A DNA stretch of 52,385 bases from Desulfallas sp. Bu1-1. GTDB lineage: Bacteria > Bacillota > Desulfotomaculia > Desulfotomaculales > Desulfallaceae. Positions 35,737 through 44,361 of the stretch are shown in pieces. The position numbers and the translations under genes are program-made. The notes under the pieces are model-generated. The model worked only from the letters and a program-made list of their open reading frames with translations. It was not told where the DNA came from and ran no database searches. The stretch spans positions 1 through 52,385 of the forward strand of contig NZ_JADNRQ010000021.1 in assembly GCF_015594625.1 (NCBI RefSeq), read 5' to 3'. Each line of letters starts with the position of its first letter. Within the stretch, counting starts at the first letter, position 1.

Positions 35737-37930
35737 CCTCTTTTCCCCCGTAATATTCTTGTTCTTCGCGGGCCAGGGAGGTCCGGCGGAAGGGAATATC
35801 CGTCATGTCACCCGGCAAGTGTCTTTCAACGCCGGCCCAACCCCCAAGTTGTTCTATAGCCAGGGCAACTGTTTTCATTTTTTCGGTAACAGACATTTTA
35901 ACACTCCAGTTTTTCCGCAAGTTCCATATAGCCAGTCGGACAAGATGCCCGTAAGCAACACAACGTATATCTCCGCGTGTTAGCTTAATGTTTCCGGCCT
36001 GGAGCAGTTTTAAATCTTCATGAACTAGCCCGGCTATTTCTTCAGGCGTGAATACGATTGTACGACGCGGAACAGAACCGGTTGATCGGCAGACAAAAAC
36101 CGTGTCAATTACAGATGATCCAGTCCCGTTTATATGAATGGAAGCGCCCATTTCAGCCGGACAGGGAATTGAAGCAGAACAAGTCAATCCTGCATCCAGA
36201 ACAGCAACTGCTACGGGTAAATATGCTTCTATCGTATTATGGTGATATGTAAAGACAAGAGGTGCTCCCCGTTTTAACGCCGCTGCCATTTTTATGAAGA
36301 CGGTAGCCAGCCCTTCCGTAAAACGCGATAACCCCCGCTCCATCGTAATATTGCCGGTCAGTTCATTCTCGTCCCGTGTGGAAGATTTATTAAAAACTCC
36401 ACTGTCGTCTTTTACTAGCCTGCGCAGCCAAACGTAGCAAAAGTCCATCAACTCGGCGTACTGTACATTGGCATAATATGGCGGATCGGTCAAGACCGCA
36501 TCGAGGGAACCGGAGGGCAAGTCAGAAAAAGTTGAACTGCAGCAATGAAGCTCAATATTCCTTTTTCCCGGCATACCGGATATATAACGTTTTTCGCCAA
36601 TCCATTCGCCTTTGATTGGCACCTGTACTTTGCGCCCGCCTAGATGCCGGATCTCAAATGGACTTACACAATATGCTTTGGCACGTTCGTACTTTGAAAT
36701 AATGTTTAACCAGCCACCGCTGCCAACATTTGACCCCTTGGAACCGTTGGGTATGCCCAGCAGATTGGACTCACACTGAAACAGGCCGACCGGAAAACCA
36801 TGTACTGAAAAGATATCCAGAGACTTCAAGGCCATTGTATCGTAACGGCAAAGCATGTTCTGGTAGCGAAGCAAGTCGGATAAGTTTGTTGCCAGTGCAT
36901 TGCGGATTTTATCGTCTGGATGCCCGGCAATAGCCCGGCAGCTCAATTCCAACCCCAGTAATTGACGGTCATTAAACATCTCGCGGTAGCGCCGGTATCC
37001 CCACCGGTGAAGGCGGGCTGTTTCATCACCGGGCGGGATTTCATCGTCAGGTATATAGCTCGGAGTTAACTGAGCCAATGCACCGGAAGCTTCCTCGTAC
37101 TTCGCTATATCCCCGGCGTCGGGTTTTTTGAAAAACCTGCCTTGATGATTGGGTTTACAGGCAGAACAGTAGTATTCTATCGCCACCATACGGTGCCGGG
37201 GTACACCATTTGAAGCATCCGGATAAATATTAATTTTACCGCAGTAGGGGCACTGACAGCGGTTGCGGTTCGCCGGCCCGTTGATTTTCAATTCCTCGCC
37301 ACAATCATAACAAATCCCTGGATTCTTCCGGTCTTCCACTTCATTTAGCTGGCCGCATGCAGAACAAATGACGACATTTTTCGGGTGGCGCCGGTTTGCG
37401 GCAAGCAAATACCCGGGAAATAAATCGAAAGTCTCCCCGCAGTCGCCACAGCGTAGGGTTTTAACCCATATAAAATATTTAACGTGGGCATCGGGAGAAC
37501 CGCATTTCATGCACAAAGTTCTATAAAAAGACCCAACTTTCTTCTTCAACCAGCTTTGAAGGGCGGCTGCCGCTTCACGGTAGGCTTCCAGGTCGATATT
37601 TTCTATCTCCTGGCGCACAATCCAGTAAGCCATTGGATTAATATCGTAGCCGATGATATCACAGCCCAGGCGGTTGGCTTCAATAAGCGGCGTCCCGCCG
37701 CCCATAAATGGGTCGGCAACCTTAATCTCTTTGAGATTGTGGGCTTTATAAAAGTTATCCCTTAAACTGCCTCCAACAAATTCAGACAGCAAAAGCCCAC
37801 GGAACAAAGTGCCGGGGCGTCTGGCAAACCATTTATGTACTGCAATGATTGGACGGTAGTTCTGCTGGATCTGCTTTTCGTGGAGGGCCAGGTCGGCTAT
37901 AAATGGGATATCGAAGTTTTTTTCTATCAT
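35720..37930 (-). CDS. DUF1156-type DNA methyltransferase with zinc ribbons
   Basis: A 736-residue enzyme. N-terminal DUF1156-like segment (FDIPFIADLALHEKQIQQNY and HKWFARRPGTLFRGLLL), SAM motif VADPFMGGGTPLIEANRLGC, an insert with four CxxC zinc-ribbon pairs (about residues 145-275), then the catalytic VLTDPPYYANVQYAEL, an amino-methyltransferase motif (adenine N6 or cytosine N4). I start at ATG 37930 (GGAGG 6 nt upstream). Paired with the endonuclease at 34708-35736. The four-ribbon insert is unusual and may read DNA or bind a partner. Confidence 0.88.
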   Translation of the reverse strand: MIEKNFDIPFIADLALHEKQIQQNYRPIIAVHKWFARRPGTLFRGLLLSEFVGGSLRDNFYKAHNLKEIKVADPFMGGGTPLIEANRLGCDIIGYDINPMAYWIVRQEIENIDLEAYREAAAALQSWLKKKVGSFYRTLCMKCGSPDAHVKYFIWVKTLRCGDCGETFDLFPGYLLAANRRHPKNVVICSACGQLNEVEDRKNPGICYDCGEELKINGPANRNRCQCPYCGKINIYPDASNGVPRHRMVAIEYYCSACKPNHQGRFFKKPDAGDIAKYEEASGALAQLTPSYIPDDEIPPGDETARLHRWGYRRYREMFNDRQLLGLELSCRAIAGHPDDKIRNALATNLSDLLRYQNMLCRYDTMALKSLDIFSVHGFPVGLFQCESNLLGIPNGSKGSNVGSGGWLNIISKYERAKAYCVSPFEIRHLGGRKVQVPIKGEWIGEKRYISGMPGKRNIELHCCSSTFSDLPSGSLDAVLTDPPYYANVQYAELMDFCYVWLRRLVKDDSGVFNKSSTRDENELTGNITMERGLSRFTEGLATVFIKMAAALKRGAPLVFTYHHNTIEAYLPVAVAVLDAGLTCSASIPCPAEMGASIHINGTGSSVIDTVFVCRSTGSVPRRTIVFTPEEIAGLVHEDLKLLQAGNIKLTRGDIRCVAYGHLVRLAIWNLRKNWSVKMSVTEKMKTVALAIEQLGGWAGVERHLPGDMTDIPFRRTSLAREEQEYYGGKEDEISF

Positions 37931-38093
37931 GTTTCCTCCGGGGAAAACCATTTTGTCAAAGCATTATTTCGTCAGGAACCTAAAATTCCCTTCAAAAAAT
38001 GTTGCCTGACATTCTTAGCCCAGTTATCCTTTTCAGTAAAACCAAGTTCTTCTATCGTTATACTTTGGTACCGCTTACAATGCATGGCATCAA

Positions 38094-38141
38094 CATACGA
38101 GAGGCCAACACCCCGTACTCCGGGTGCCGGCCTCTCGTATG
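38094..38141. repeat. Flanking hairpin repeat, copy 2
   Basis: Perfect 13-bp arms CATACGAGAGGCC and GGCCTCTCGTATG with an inner CACCC/GGGTG pair, followed by TTTTGTCACAAC as in copy 1. Relative to copy 1, two neighbouring pairs have changed on both arms, so the structure and not just the sequence is conserved. It lies just upstream of the methyltransferase gene. Confidence 0.75.
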
Positions 38142-38171
38142 CTTTTGTCACAACAGGTCTATTTGCCTCAA

Positions 38172-38345
38172 TCAATCCCATTCGGTATTATCAATCCAGT
38201 CGGCACACTTCTGACAAATTATTCTTCCCGCGTAGTCCAACCTTATTGGTTTATGTTCCAACCAATATTTTGTGGCTACGTTTTCACCGGTTAACTCATT
38301 ATTGCATATGGGACAGCAATGATTCAACGGTTTCAAATAGTCCAT
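38172..38345 (-). CDS. Small zinc-ribbon protein
   Basis: A 57-residue protein with two CxxC pairs (CCPICN and CQKC), a single zinc ribbon, and a C-terminal acidic tail. Start ATG directly behind GGAGG. It lies upstream of the restriction-modification genes on the same strand, beyond hairpin copy 2. Unknown role. Confidence 0.6.
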   Translation of the reverse strand: MDYLKPLNHCCPICNNELTGENVATKYWLEHKPIRLDYAGRIICQKCADWIDNTEWD

Positions 38346-38673
38346 CCTCCTTGTTTTTTAAAAAATTAAAATCCTCAAACAAAATTAACTATAACTACCG
38401 TTTATTTATTATCAGCTTAGCACTGGTTTTGATCCTTAGCAAGAAAGAATTTAAAATAATAACTATAAGCGTACATTATTTTTAAACTTCGCTTCCACCG
38501 GCAGGTTTGGGCCGGCACCCCCGGGCACAAGGTTCGGCACCTAAATTTAAAATCATTTTCCCTCCATGCAATCAATTGCTTTAATAAATAAATAGCCCGG
38601 TGCACGGGTTATTCCCTGTCGGGAATCAACCGGCCACCGGGCCCAAAAATTAGAAATCTTGCTTAATGGAACA
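38346..38673. other. Intergenic region with one terminator
   Basis: No gene is supported here. It holds AT-rich sequence upstream of the zinc-ribbon gene and the terminator of tupA (38595-38642). Confidence 0.6.
38595..38642 (-). terminator. Terminator behind tupA
   Basis: The stem GCCCGGTG/CACCGGGC encloses an inner ATTCCC/GGGAAT hairpin; T-rich sequence follows on the minus strand, though not a pure T run. Confidence 0.55.
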
Positions 38674-39546
38674 CTATCCCTCCAGCCTGTCCGGGAAAAA
38701 CAAGGATTGGCCAAATTTATCAACGCCAAATTTCTTGATCACTTGTTGGGTTTCCTTATCAATCATAAATTCAACAAAGGCTTTGCCGCCTTCACTGTTA
38801 ACCTTGGGAAATTTTTCGGGGTTGACCTGCATTACGTGATAAATATTCTTCAGCAAATCATCGCCCTCGGAAACTATTTGTAAATCCACGTTTTTAGAGT
38901 GCGCCAGGTAGGTGCCGCGGTCGCTCAAAATGTAAGCCTGTTTTTCAGCGGCGACGGTGATGCTGGCGCCCATGCCCTGGCCGGTTTCCTGGTACCATTT
39001 TTGCCCTTTGGGATCAATGCCGGCTTTTTTCCAGATATCCTTTTCTTTTTTATCCGTCCCCGAATCATCACCCCGGGAAATAAACAAAGCGCCCTTGCCG
39101 GCTATTTTCTTAAACGCTTCGGCGATATCAGTGGTTCCCTTGACCTGCGCCGGGTCACCCGGCGGCCCGAGCAACACAAAATCGTTATGCATCACCAGCT
39201 GGTAATTGATGACATCCCCGCTATCCACCAAGGGCTTTTCCGCATCCGGAGCGTGTACCAGGAGCACGTCGGCATTGCCCTGTTTACCCATTTCCAAAGC
39301 CATGCCGGTTCCCACGGCAACCGGTTTAACAACGTAACCGGTTTTTTCCTGAAATACCGGCAGCAGAACGTCCAGCAGACCGCTATCCTGCGTGCTGGTG
39401 GTGGTGGCCAGGATAATATCTTTCTTTTGCGGTTCGCCGGCCTGCTTCGGTTCCCCGGTTTTCTGATTACCGGCGCAGCCCGCCAGAGCCGTAACCAGTA
39501 CAGTTACCAGCGCGATTAATATGACCGGGATTATCTTTTTTTTCAT
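38674..39546 (-). CDS. tupA: Tungstate ABC-transporter binding protein
   Basis: A 290-residue lipoprotein (signal peptide to Cys24, lipobox ALAGC) of the TupA family: ILATTTSTQDSGLLDVLLP is the anion-binding signature, and SRGDDSGT and GQGMGASI line the oxyanion pocket. It delivers tungstate to a TupB/TupC permease, which is not in the window, so the gene is an orphan here. Start ATG 39546 behind GGGAGAG. A Moco/Tuco-type riboswitch lies upstream but MITE copy B has inserted in between. Confidence 0.9.
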   Translation of the reverse strand: MKKKIIPVILIALVTVLVTALAGCAGNQKTGEPKQAGEPQKKDIILATTTSTQDSGLLDVLLPVFQEKTGYVVKPVAVGTGMALEMGKQGNADVLLVHAPDAEKPLVDSGDVINYQLVMHNDFVLLGPPGDPAQVKGTTDIAEAFKKIAGKGALFISRGDDSGTDKKEKDIWKKAGIDPKGQKWYQETGQGMGASITVAAEKQAYILSDRGTYLAHSKNVDLQIVSEGDDLLKNIYHVMQVNPEKFPKVNSEGGKAFVEFMIDKETQQVIKKFGVDKFGQSLFFPDRLEG

Positions 39547-39599
39547 CGTTATCTCTCCCATCAAATTTATTTCTATTCTTTATTTCCCCTATGTAATTG

Positions 39600-39848
39600 T
39601 GATTTCGCTGCAAAAACCGTTACTTGTATCTGGCGCTCCGGCGGTATCAATCGTTCGTTTCACAATTTTACTCTTGAAGACGGTGAAGCTTGTAGTTAAC
39701 GCTTGCAACTCACTGCCTAACTACTTCTTCACGCCCTAAGGGGTCATGACTCTTGGGATATGACGGGCTAGGGACCGCATCCAGTGCTCCACTCACTCCA
39801 GAAATCCGCCGGATCGCCTGCCGCTGTGGTGTTTTTGCAGTTAAATCA
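39600..39848 (-). mobile_element. MITE-like element, copy B (249 bp)
   Basis: Same family as 17878-18188 in inverse orientation: termini TGATTTCGCTGCAAAAAC and TGATTTAACTGCAAAAAC (reverse complement), flanked by a 4-bp duplication ATTG (39596-39599, 39849-39852). It lacks the nested hairpin of copy A and contains only short stops in every frame. It sits between the riboswitch terminator and tupA. Confidence 0.88.
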
Positions 39849-39889
39849 ATTGTTGTTATTGACTACTATTTTAAAGTCCCCCACCTCCC

Positions 39890-39935
39890 TGAAAAAAATT
39901 AAAACCGGGTTGACGTGTAAATCACGTTAACCCGG
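39890..39935 (-). terminator. Expression-platform terminator of the Moco/Tuco riboswitch
   Basis: The stem CCGGGTTAACGTG/CACGTCAACCCGG (39905-39935, minus strand, one mismatch) is followed by TTTTAATTTTTTT. It ends the leader RNA when the riboswitch is in its OFF state, ahead of the MITE and tupA. Confidence 0.8.
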
Positions 39936-39960
39936 CACGTTCCATTTCGTCGCCAGAAAA

Positions 39961-40060
39961 AAACCTCCTTTCCGCACCGGGAGGCATGCCGGTTTCCCGG
40001 CATACCCTATCGGCCCAGGGGCCATGGCCATCGGCTTTAGGCAACCAGGGCTCGGAGACT
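39961..40060 (-). promoter_or_regulatory. Moco/Tuco-type riboswitch
   Basis: Minus-strand features of the Moco RNA motif: CTCCGAGCC near the 5' end, a GCCATGGC-containing stem, a GAAA-capped hairpin TGCCGG-GAAA-CCGGCA (39986-40003) and the closing GCCTCCC...GGAAAGGAGG. These motifs sense molybdenum or tungsten cofactor and control genes of cofactor synthesis and molybdate/tungstate uptake. Its natural target here is tupA. I cannot tell Moco from Tuco binding by eye. Confidence 0.75.
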
Positions 40061-40074
40061 ATTAATTTACACCC

Positions 40075-40103
40075 ATTATAAACCCGGCATTACGAAAAAG
40101 CAA
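40075..40103 (-). promoter_or_regulatory. SigA-type promoter of the riboswitch-tupA unit
   Basis: TTGCTT (40103-40098) and TATAAT (40080-40075) on the minus strand, 17 bp apart, immediately upstream of the riboswitch. Confidence 0.78.
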
Positions 40104-40136
40104 TACCGGGCTTTGGGGCCTGGGCTGTTGCCTTTC

Positions 40137-40268
40137 CTATTTGTCCATTTTGATCAAAATTGCCCGCTCGCAAAATGGGCAGAACCTCGGTTCGTCTTCC
40201 GGTTTGGCCCAAAACGCCAGTCCACAATCATCGCACACATATTTCGCCAGTTGATCCAGTTCGCTCAT
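40137..40268 (-). CDS. Mini zinc-ribbon protein
   Basis: A 43-residue protein with two CxxC pairs (VCDDCG and FCPFCER) of rubredoxin-like or zinc-ribbon spacing. RBS GGGGAGGG precedes the ATG at 40268. It is too short for most gene callers. Neighbour of another small Cys-rich gene. Function unknown. Confidence 0.6.
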   Translation of the reverse strand: MSELDQLAKYVCDDCGLAFWAKPEDEPRFCPFCERAILIKMDK

Positions 40269-40310
40269 GCAAACCCTCCCCGGTAATCGGATGAATAAAG
40301 TAAGGAAAAC

Positions 40311-40508
40311 TTAGTTTAAAAGCAGCGGAATAACTTCGATCACGGTGTCGCAGTGATCGCATTTAACCCGGCGGCTGGCCGGCAGTTTGTCAAAGGTTAC
40401 CTCCCTGTCGCACAGGGGGCACCTTACAGCGGACTGGCCGAAACAATTCTTATATTCCTGCGCCCTGTCGCCGCCCCCGCACGCCGAGCAACTTCCACAA
40501 CCCGACAT
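40311..40508 (-). CDS. Small zinc-ribbon protein (Cys/Gly-rich N-terminus)
   Basis: A 65-residue protein beginning MSGCGSCSACGGG, with a zinc ribbon CPLC...CDHC further on. Start ATG at 40508 behind GAGGGGAGAG; a Met two codons upstream is also possible. The CxxC...C-rich N-terminus is typical of small metal-binding proteins in Clostridia. It follows the FAD oxidoreductase gene by 43 bp. Confidence 0.6.
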   Translation of the reverse strand: MSGCGSCSACGGGDRAQEYKNCFGQSAVRCPLCDREVTFDKLPASRRVKCDHCDTVIEVIPLLLN

Positions 40509-40551
40509 ATCCATCTCTCCCCTCAATAAAATATAATTCAATCCACCAAAA

Positions 40552-41802
40552 TCATCCCGTTGCCGCGCTTTCACCGGCCACGTATCCCGAGGACCATGCC
40601 CATTGCAGGTTGTAGCCCCCGCAGTCGCCGTCGATGTCCAGCACCTCGCCGGCGAAATACAGCCCGGGCACCAGCTTCGACTCCATTGTTTTCCGGTTGA
40701 CATCTTTCACATCCACACCCCCGGCGGTAACCTGCGCCGCCGTCCAGGTGTTGGTACCGGTCACTTCAAACCGCCAGTCCTGCAAAATGGTTAATATAGC
40801 GTTTCTTTCTCCGGCGGTAACCTGGCCCGCCTGCTTGTTGATATCCTCGATTCCCGCCTCCCGCAACAGCACGGGCACCAGCCGCTTGTTTATAAACCCC
40901 ACAAAACTGAAAGCCAGGGTTTTATGGGCCTGCTGCCGCAAACGGTTGATTAAAAACGCTTCCAGTTCCTCACGGGACATGTAGTTGATTAAAATCAGCT
41001 TGAGAACAACTTGTTCATCCTTGGCCAGGTATTCTCCCGCCGTGCGGCTCAGCGCCAGGATCGGGGGACCGGAAATACCGTAATCGGTGAACAAAATTTC
41101 CCCGCCGGCGCGGGCCACGGGTTTATTCCTTACCAGTATTTCGGCCTCGTACTCAAATTTTATGCCGGAAATCTGTTTTAAAAAGCCGGACGCCAGCCTT
41201 AGCTGCACCAAGGCCGGAAAAGGCTCGACAATTCTATGCCCCATTTGTTCCGCCAGCGCGTAACCGCTGCCGTTGGAACCGAGGTTGGGGGCCGCCTTGC
41301 CCCCGGTGGCGATAATCACCCGGTCGAAATGGAGGTCCGCTCCGTTGCCCAACCGCAGTATAAATTCGCCGTTACTTTTGCTTATTCCTTTAACTTCCGT
41401 CCTGGTCAGGGTTTTTACCCCCCGGATTTCCAGCTCGTGGCGCAGCACGTCCAGCACACTGGAAGCCTGGTTGGAAACGGGAAAAACTTTGCCCCCTTCT
41501 TCCACCTTCCAGGCGATACCCAGCCTTTCAAAAAACTCCATGGTCCGGTGAAAGCCGAAACGGCTCAAGGCCCCGTAGGCAAACTTCGGGTTTGCGCCGT
41601 GGTAGTGGGTAATGTTTAAATCGGTATTGCTCATGTTGCACCTGCCGTTGCCGGTGGCCAGAATCTTCTTACCCACCCTGTCCATCCGCTCCAGCACGGT
41701 AACACCGGCACCGCAGTACCTGGCCGCCAGGGCGGCGGTAAGCCCGGCGGCGCCTCCCCCCACCACCGCCACCCGGACCGGATGTTTAACAAACCCTTTC
41801 AT
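40552..41802 (-). CDS. HI0933/BaiN-family FAD oxidoreductase
   Basis: A 416-residue flavoprotein: dinucleotide-binding VAVVGGGAAGLTAALAARYC, family signature GKKILATGNGRCNMSN, and the C-terminal GGVDVKDVN and GLYFAGEVLDIDG motifs. The family includes BaiN-type steroid oxidoreductases, but its general substrate is unknown. It overlaps the upstream FAD gene by 17 bp, forming an operon. Confidence 0.9.
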   Translation of the reverse strand: MKGFVKHPVRVAVVGGGAAGLTAALAARYCGAGVTVLERMDRVGKKILATGNGRCNMSNTDLNITHYHGANPKFAYGALSRFGFHRTMEFFERLGIAWKVEEGGKVFPVSNQASSVLDVLRHELEIRGVKTLTRTEVKGISKSNGEFILRLGNGADLHFDRVIIATGGKAAPNLGSNGSGYALAEQMGHRIVEPFPALVQLRLASGFLKQISGIKFEYEAEILVRNKPVARAGGEILFTDYGISGPPILALSRTAGEYLAKDEQVVLKLILINYMSREELEAFLINRLRQQAHKTLAFSFVGFINKRLVPVLLREAGIEDINKQAGQVTAGERNAILTILQDWRFEVTGTNTWTAAQVTAGGVDVKDVNRKTMESKLVPGLYFAGEVLDIDGDCGGYNLQWAWSSGYVAGESAATG

Positions 41803-43456
41803 TACCTGTGATCCATCCCTTTTTTAACCTATTTAAATACACATTGTCTTTGGGAGACTCATGCACCAATGGAGCATATTTCATGGCGATAAATTCCGCC
41901 ACCCGTATGCCGTCCACCGCCGCCGAGACGATTCCACCGGCGTAACCGGGCCCCTCCCCGGCCGGGTAAAGGCCGCCGATATTGGCCTGGCATTGCTCGT
42001 CCCTGAGTATCCGCACCGGGGAGGAACTCCTGGTCTCCACTCCCGTGAGTACAGCATCGGAAAGGGCAAATCCCCTTAGTTTCCGGTCAAAATAGATTAT
42101 TGCTTCCCGCAAAGTATCTATGACGTAACCGGGCAGGCAGTTTTTCAGTTCCGCCAGGACCACCGACCTGGTATAGGACGGCTTTACCGCACCCAGGGCG
42201 GTAGATGGCCTGTCGACCAGGAAATCACCCACCAGCTGGGCGGGGGCCCGGTAATTCCCGCCCCCCAGTTCGAAGGCCTTTCGTTCCCATTTTCTTTGAA
42301 ACTCCACCCCGGCCAGGGGGTGATCGCTGCCGTAATCACCGGGCTTTACCCCCACCAGCAAGGCGCTGTTGGCGTTTTGCTTGTCCCTGGCATATTCGCT
42401 CATGCCGTTGGTGACCACGCCCCCCTCTTCCGACGCTGCGGCGACCACGGTCCCCCCCGGGCACATGCAGAACGTGTAAGCCGACCTGCCGTTCGGCGAG
42501 TGGTAGGCCAGCTTGTATTCCGCCGGCCCCAGTTTTTTGTGCCCGGCAAACTGTTTATACTGCGCCCTGTCGATAAGCTCCTGGGGATGTTCCACCCGCA
42601 CGCCAATGGAAAAGGCCTTCTGGGTCATCGCCACCCCCCGGTCATAAAGCATGGCAAAAGTATCCCTGGCGCTGTGCCCGATGGCCAAAACCACCACTTC
42701 GGCATCCAATTTTTCCTGGTTATTGATCACCAGTCCCTTGATTTTGTTATCTTCGATGATGATATCGGTAACCTTGCTGTTAAACCTGACTTCGCCGCCC
42801 AGTTCCCGGATTTTGCGGCGGATGTTCTTGACCACCGTTTTCAGGATATCGGTTCCGATATGGGGCTTGTAGGAATACGTTATATCTTCGGGAGCGCCCG
42901 CCAGCACCAATTCCCCGATGACTTTGCGGCACCTTTTATCCTTGATCAGGGTGGTCAGCTTGCCGTCCGAAAAAGTGCCCGCCCCGCCTTCTCCGAACTG
43001 AACGTTGCACTCCCTGTCCAGGCGGCCGGTTTGCCAGAAGGAGCGGACGATTTCCGTGCGGGTGTCCACGTCGGCGCCCCTTTCCAGCAGCACCGGCCTG
43101 TAACCCATCTGCGCCAGCAGCAGCCCGGCAAACAGCCCGGCCGGGCCGGTTCCCACCACCACCGGGCGGTGTTCCAGCACTTCGTTCCCAGGCTTCACGT
43201 ATTCGTATTCCAGCGGCGGCGTAACCGTAACGTCCTTGTCCCGGATTTTTTCCCGCGCGGACTGTTCGTCCCTCAACTCCACGTCCACGGTATAAACAAA
43301 GTAGATCATGTGGCTTTTCCGGGCGTCGATGGACTCCCGAAAAATTTTATACGCGACAATCTCGCTTTCCCCGACCTTCAGTTTTTTGGCCAGCTTGCTT
43401 TTCAACACGGATTTGTCTTCTTCAAGGGATAACTTGATTCCGGTTACCCTGAGCAT
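41786..43456 (-). CDS. FAD-dependent oxidoreductase (COG2509 family)
   Basis: A 556-residue flavoprotein with an N-terminal alpha/beta domain (about 1-95), FAD-binding VVVGTGPAGLFAGLLLAQMG, a substrate-handling middle and a C-terminal GLYPAGEGPGYAGGIVSA FAD motif. COG2509 proteins are widespread in Clostridia; reaction not established. First gene of a two-gene operon with the BaiN-type oxidoreductase. Confidence 0.88.
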   Translation of the reverse strand: MLRVTGIKLSLEEDKSVLKSKLAKKLKVGESEIVAYKIFRESIDARKSHMIYFVYTVDVELRDEQSAREKIRDKDVTVTPPLEYEYVKPGNEVLEHRPVVVGTGPAGLFAGLLLAQMGYRPVLLERGADVDTRTEIVRSFWQTGRLDRECNVQFGEGGAGTFSDGKLTTLIKDKRCRKVIGELVLAGAPEDITYSYKPHIGTDILKTVVKNIRRKIRELGGEVRFNSKVTDIIIEDNKIKGLVINNQEKLDAEVVVLAIGHSARDTFAMLYDRGVAMTQKAFSIGVRVEHPQELIDRAQYKQFAGHKKLGPAEYKLAYHSPNGRSAYTFCMCPGGTVVAAASEEGGVVTNGMSEYARDKQNANSALLVGVKPGDYGSDHPLAGVEFQRKWERKAFELGGGNYRAPAQLVGDFLVDRPSTALGAVKPSYTRSVVLAELKNCLPGYVIDTLREAIIYFDRKLRGFALSDAVLTGVETRSSSPVRILRDEQCQANIGGLYPAGEGPGYAGGIVSAAVDGIRVAEFIAMKYAPLVHESPKDNVYLNRLKKGWITGNERVC

Positions 43457-43579
43457 GCTCCCGGCTTCCCTTCGCGATCTTTATATGGTATCTCTTTTAA
43501 AGTATGACATAATTTATCTAAATTCATGATTCTCCGTTAAATACCTCCATAAAAAAAGAAACTCCACCCTAAATAGAAT

Positions 43580-43600
43580 CCCCGGCCAGGCGGCCAGGGG
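43580..43600 (-). terminator. Weak terminator hairpin
   Basis: CCCCGGCC and GGCCAGGGG can pair around four bases, downstream of the Uma2 gene on the minus strand. The following T-rich sequence is short. Confidence 0.45.
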
Positions 43601-43615
43601 TTCTTCGATAAGGGA

Positions 43616-44170
43616 TTAAAGATTAAAAACATCCTTTAAGTTGATTTGCAACCCGGTTAAAAGCGGGGATAAAAGAATTTCTTCTTTATTATATGCGCCT
43701 GACAAATACCAGTTCTTTTCGCCGGGGGTGAATACCTCCACTGTTCCGATGTCGGGGTCAACTATCCAGTATTCCTTTACTCCATGGGTAAAATACAGCT
43801 TGCTTTTTTGCACTCGGTCATAGCTGCCTGTGGAGGGTGAGGTTATTTCCACAATTAAATCGGGGGCGCCGTCAACGTGTTGTTCTTTGATTATGTCCAG
43901 GCGTTCTTTTGAAATAAATAAAATATCCGGCTGTGGTTTATTTTTATCGGTTAAAAGCACGTCGGTCGGCGCAAATAAAACTATTCCCAAGTTGTTTTCC
44001 CGAACAAAGTTTCTCAGGATGCCAAATAATTCCCCGCCAATCCTTTGATGAATTGTTTTTGGCGCTGGAACCAAGATCAATTCGCCCCCGATTATTTCGT
44101 ATTGGTTATTATCATCCAGTTTAAGATAATCTTCATAAGTATACTGTTTATTGAGCGTTTCCGTCTGCAC
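43616..44170 (-). CDS. Uma2-family endonuclease-like protein
   Basis: A 184-residue Uma2 (DUF820) protein with a PD-(D/E)XK core: YEIIGGELILVPAP, the catalytic QPDILFI (Asp) and LIVEITSPST (Glu) segments, and KEYWIVDP. The family is abundant in Cyanobacteria and Clostridia and is thought to belong to mobile nuclease-type genes. Single gene with its own flanking sequences. Confidence 0.88.
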   Translation of the reverse strand: MQTETLNKQYTYEDYLKLDDNNQYEIIGGELILVPAPKTIHQRIGGELFGILRNFVRENNLGIVLFAPTDVLLTDKNKPQPDILFISKERLDIIKEQHVDGAPDLIVEITSPSTGSYDRVQKSKLYFTHGVKEYWIVDPDIGTVEVFTPGEKNWYLSGAYNKEEILLSPLLTGLQINLKDVFNL

Positions 44171-44305
44171 GATTTGAACCCCCCTTTTCTCTCGAATACC
44201 ATATAGTTCATTGTCATCTTCTCAAAAAGATAAAGTAAAGTCAACCCATTTACTTTCGTCACACGCTTTTTAAGCTTTTAGTATAACACTTTGACACAAA
44301 AATAA

Positions 44306-44321
44306 ACCGGTGTAAACCGGT
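44306..44321 (-). terminator. Terminator of the TRAP operon
   Basis: The perfect palindromic arms ACCGGT/ACCGGT around four bases, followed by TTTATTTTT on the minus strand, 40 bp downstream of the TRAP large permease. Confidence 0.6.
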
Positions 44322-44361
44322 CCCCATTTTTTATACTTATTTAAATCCAGCTATCACTCTA

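Noticed and set aside
37972-38083. A 37-codon minus-strand frame (start ATG 38083) between the methyltransferase and hairpin copy 2
   Set aside because: No ribosome binding site; adjacent hairpin explains part of the apparent conservation.
34456-38141. Reading the twin hairpins as integron attC sites
   Set aside because: The core-site sequences of attC (RYYYAAC and GTTRRRY pairs) are not present at the stem ends, and no integrase is in the window.
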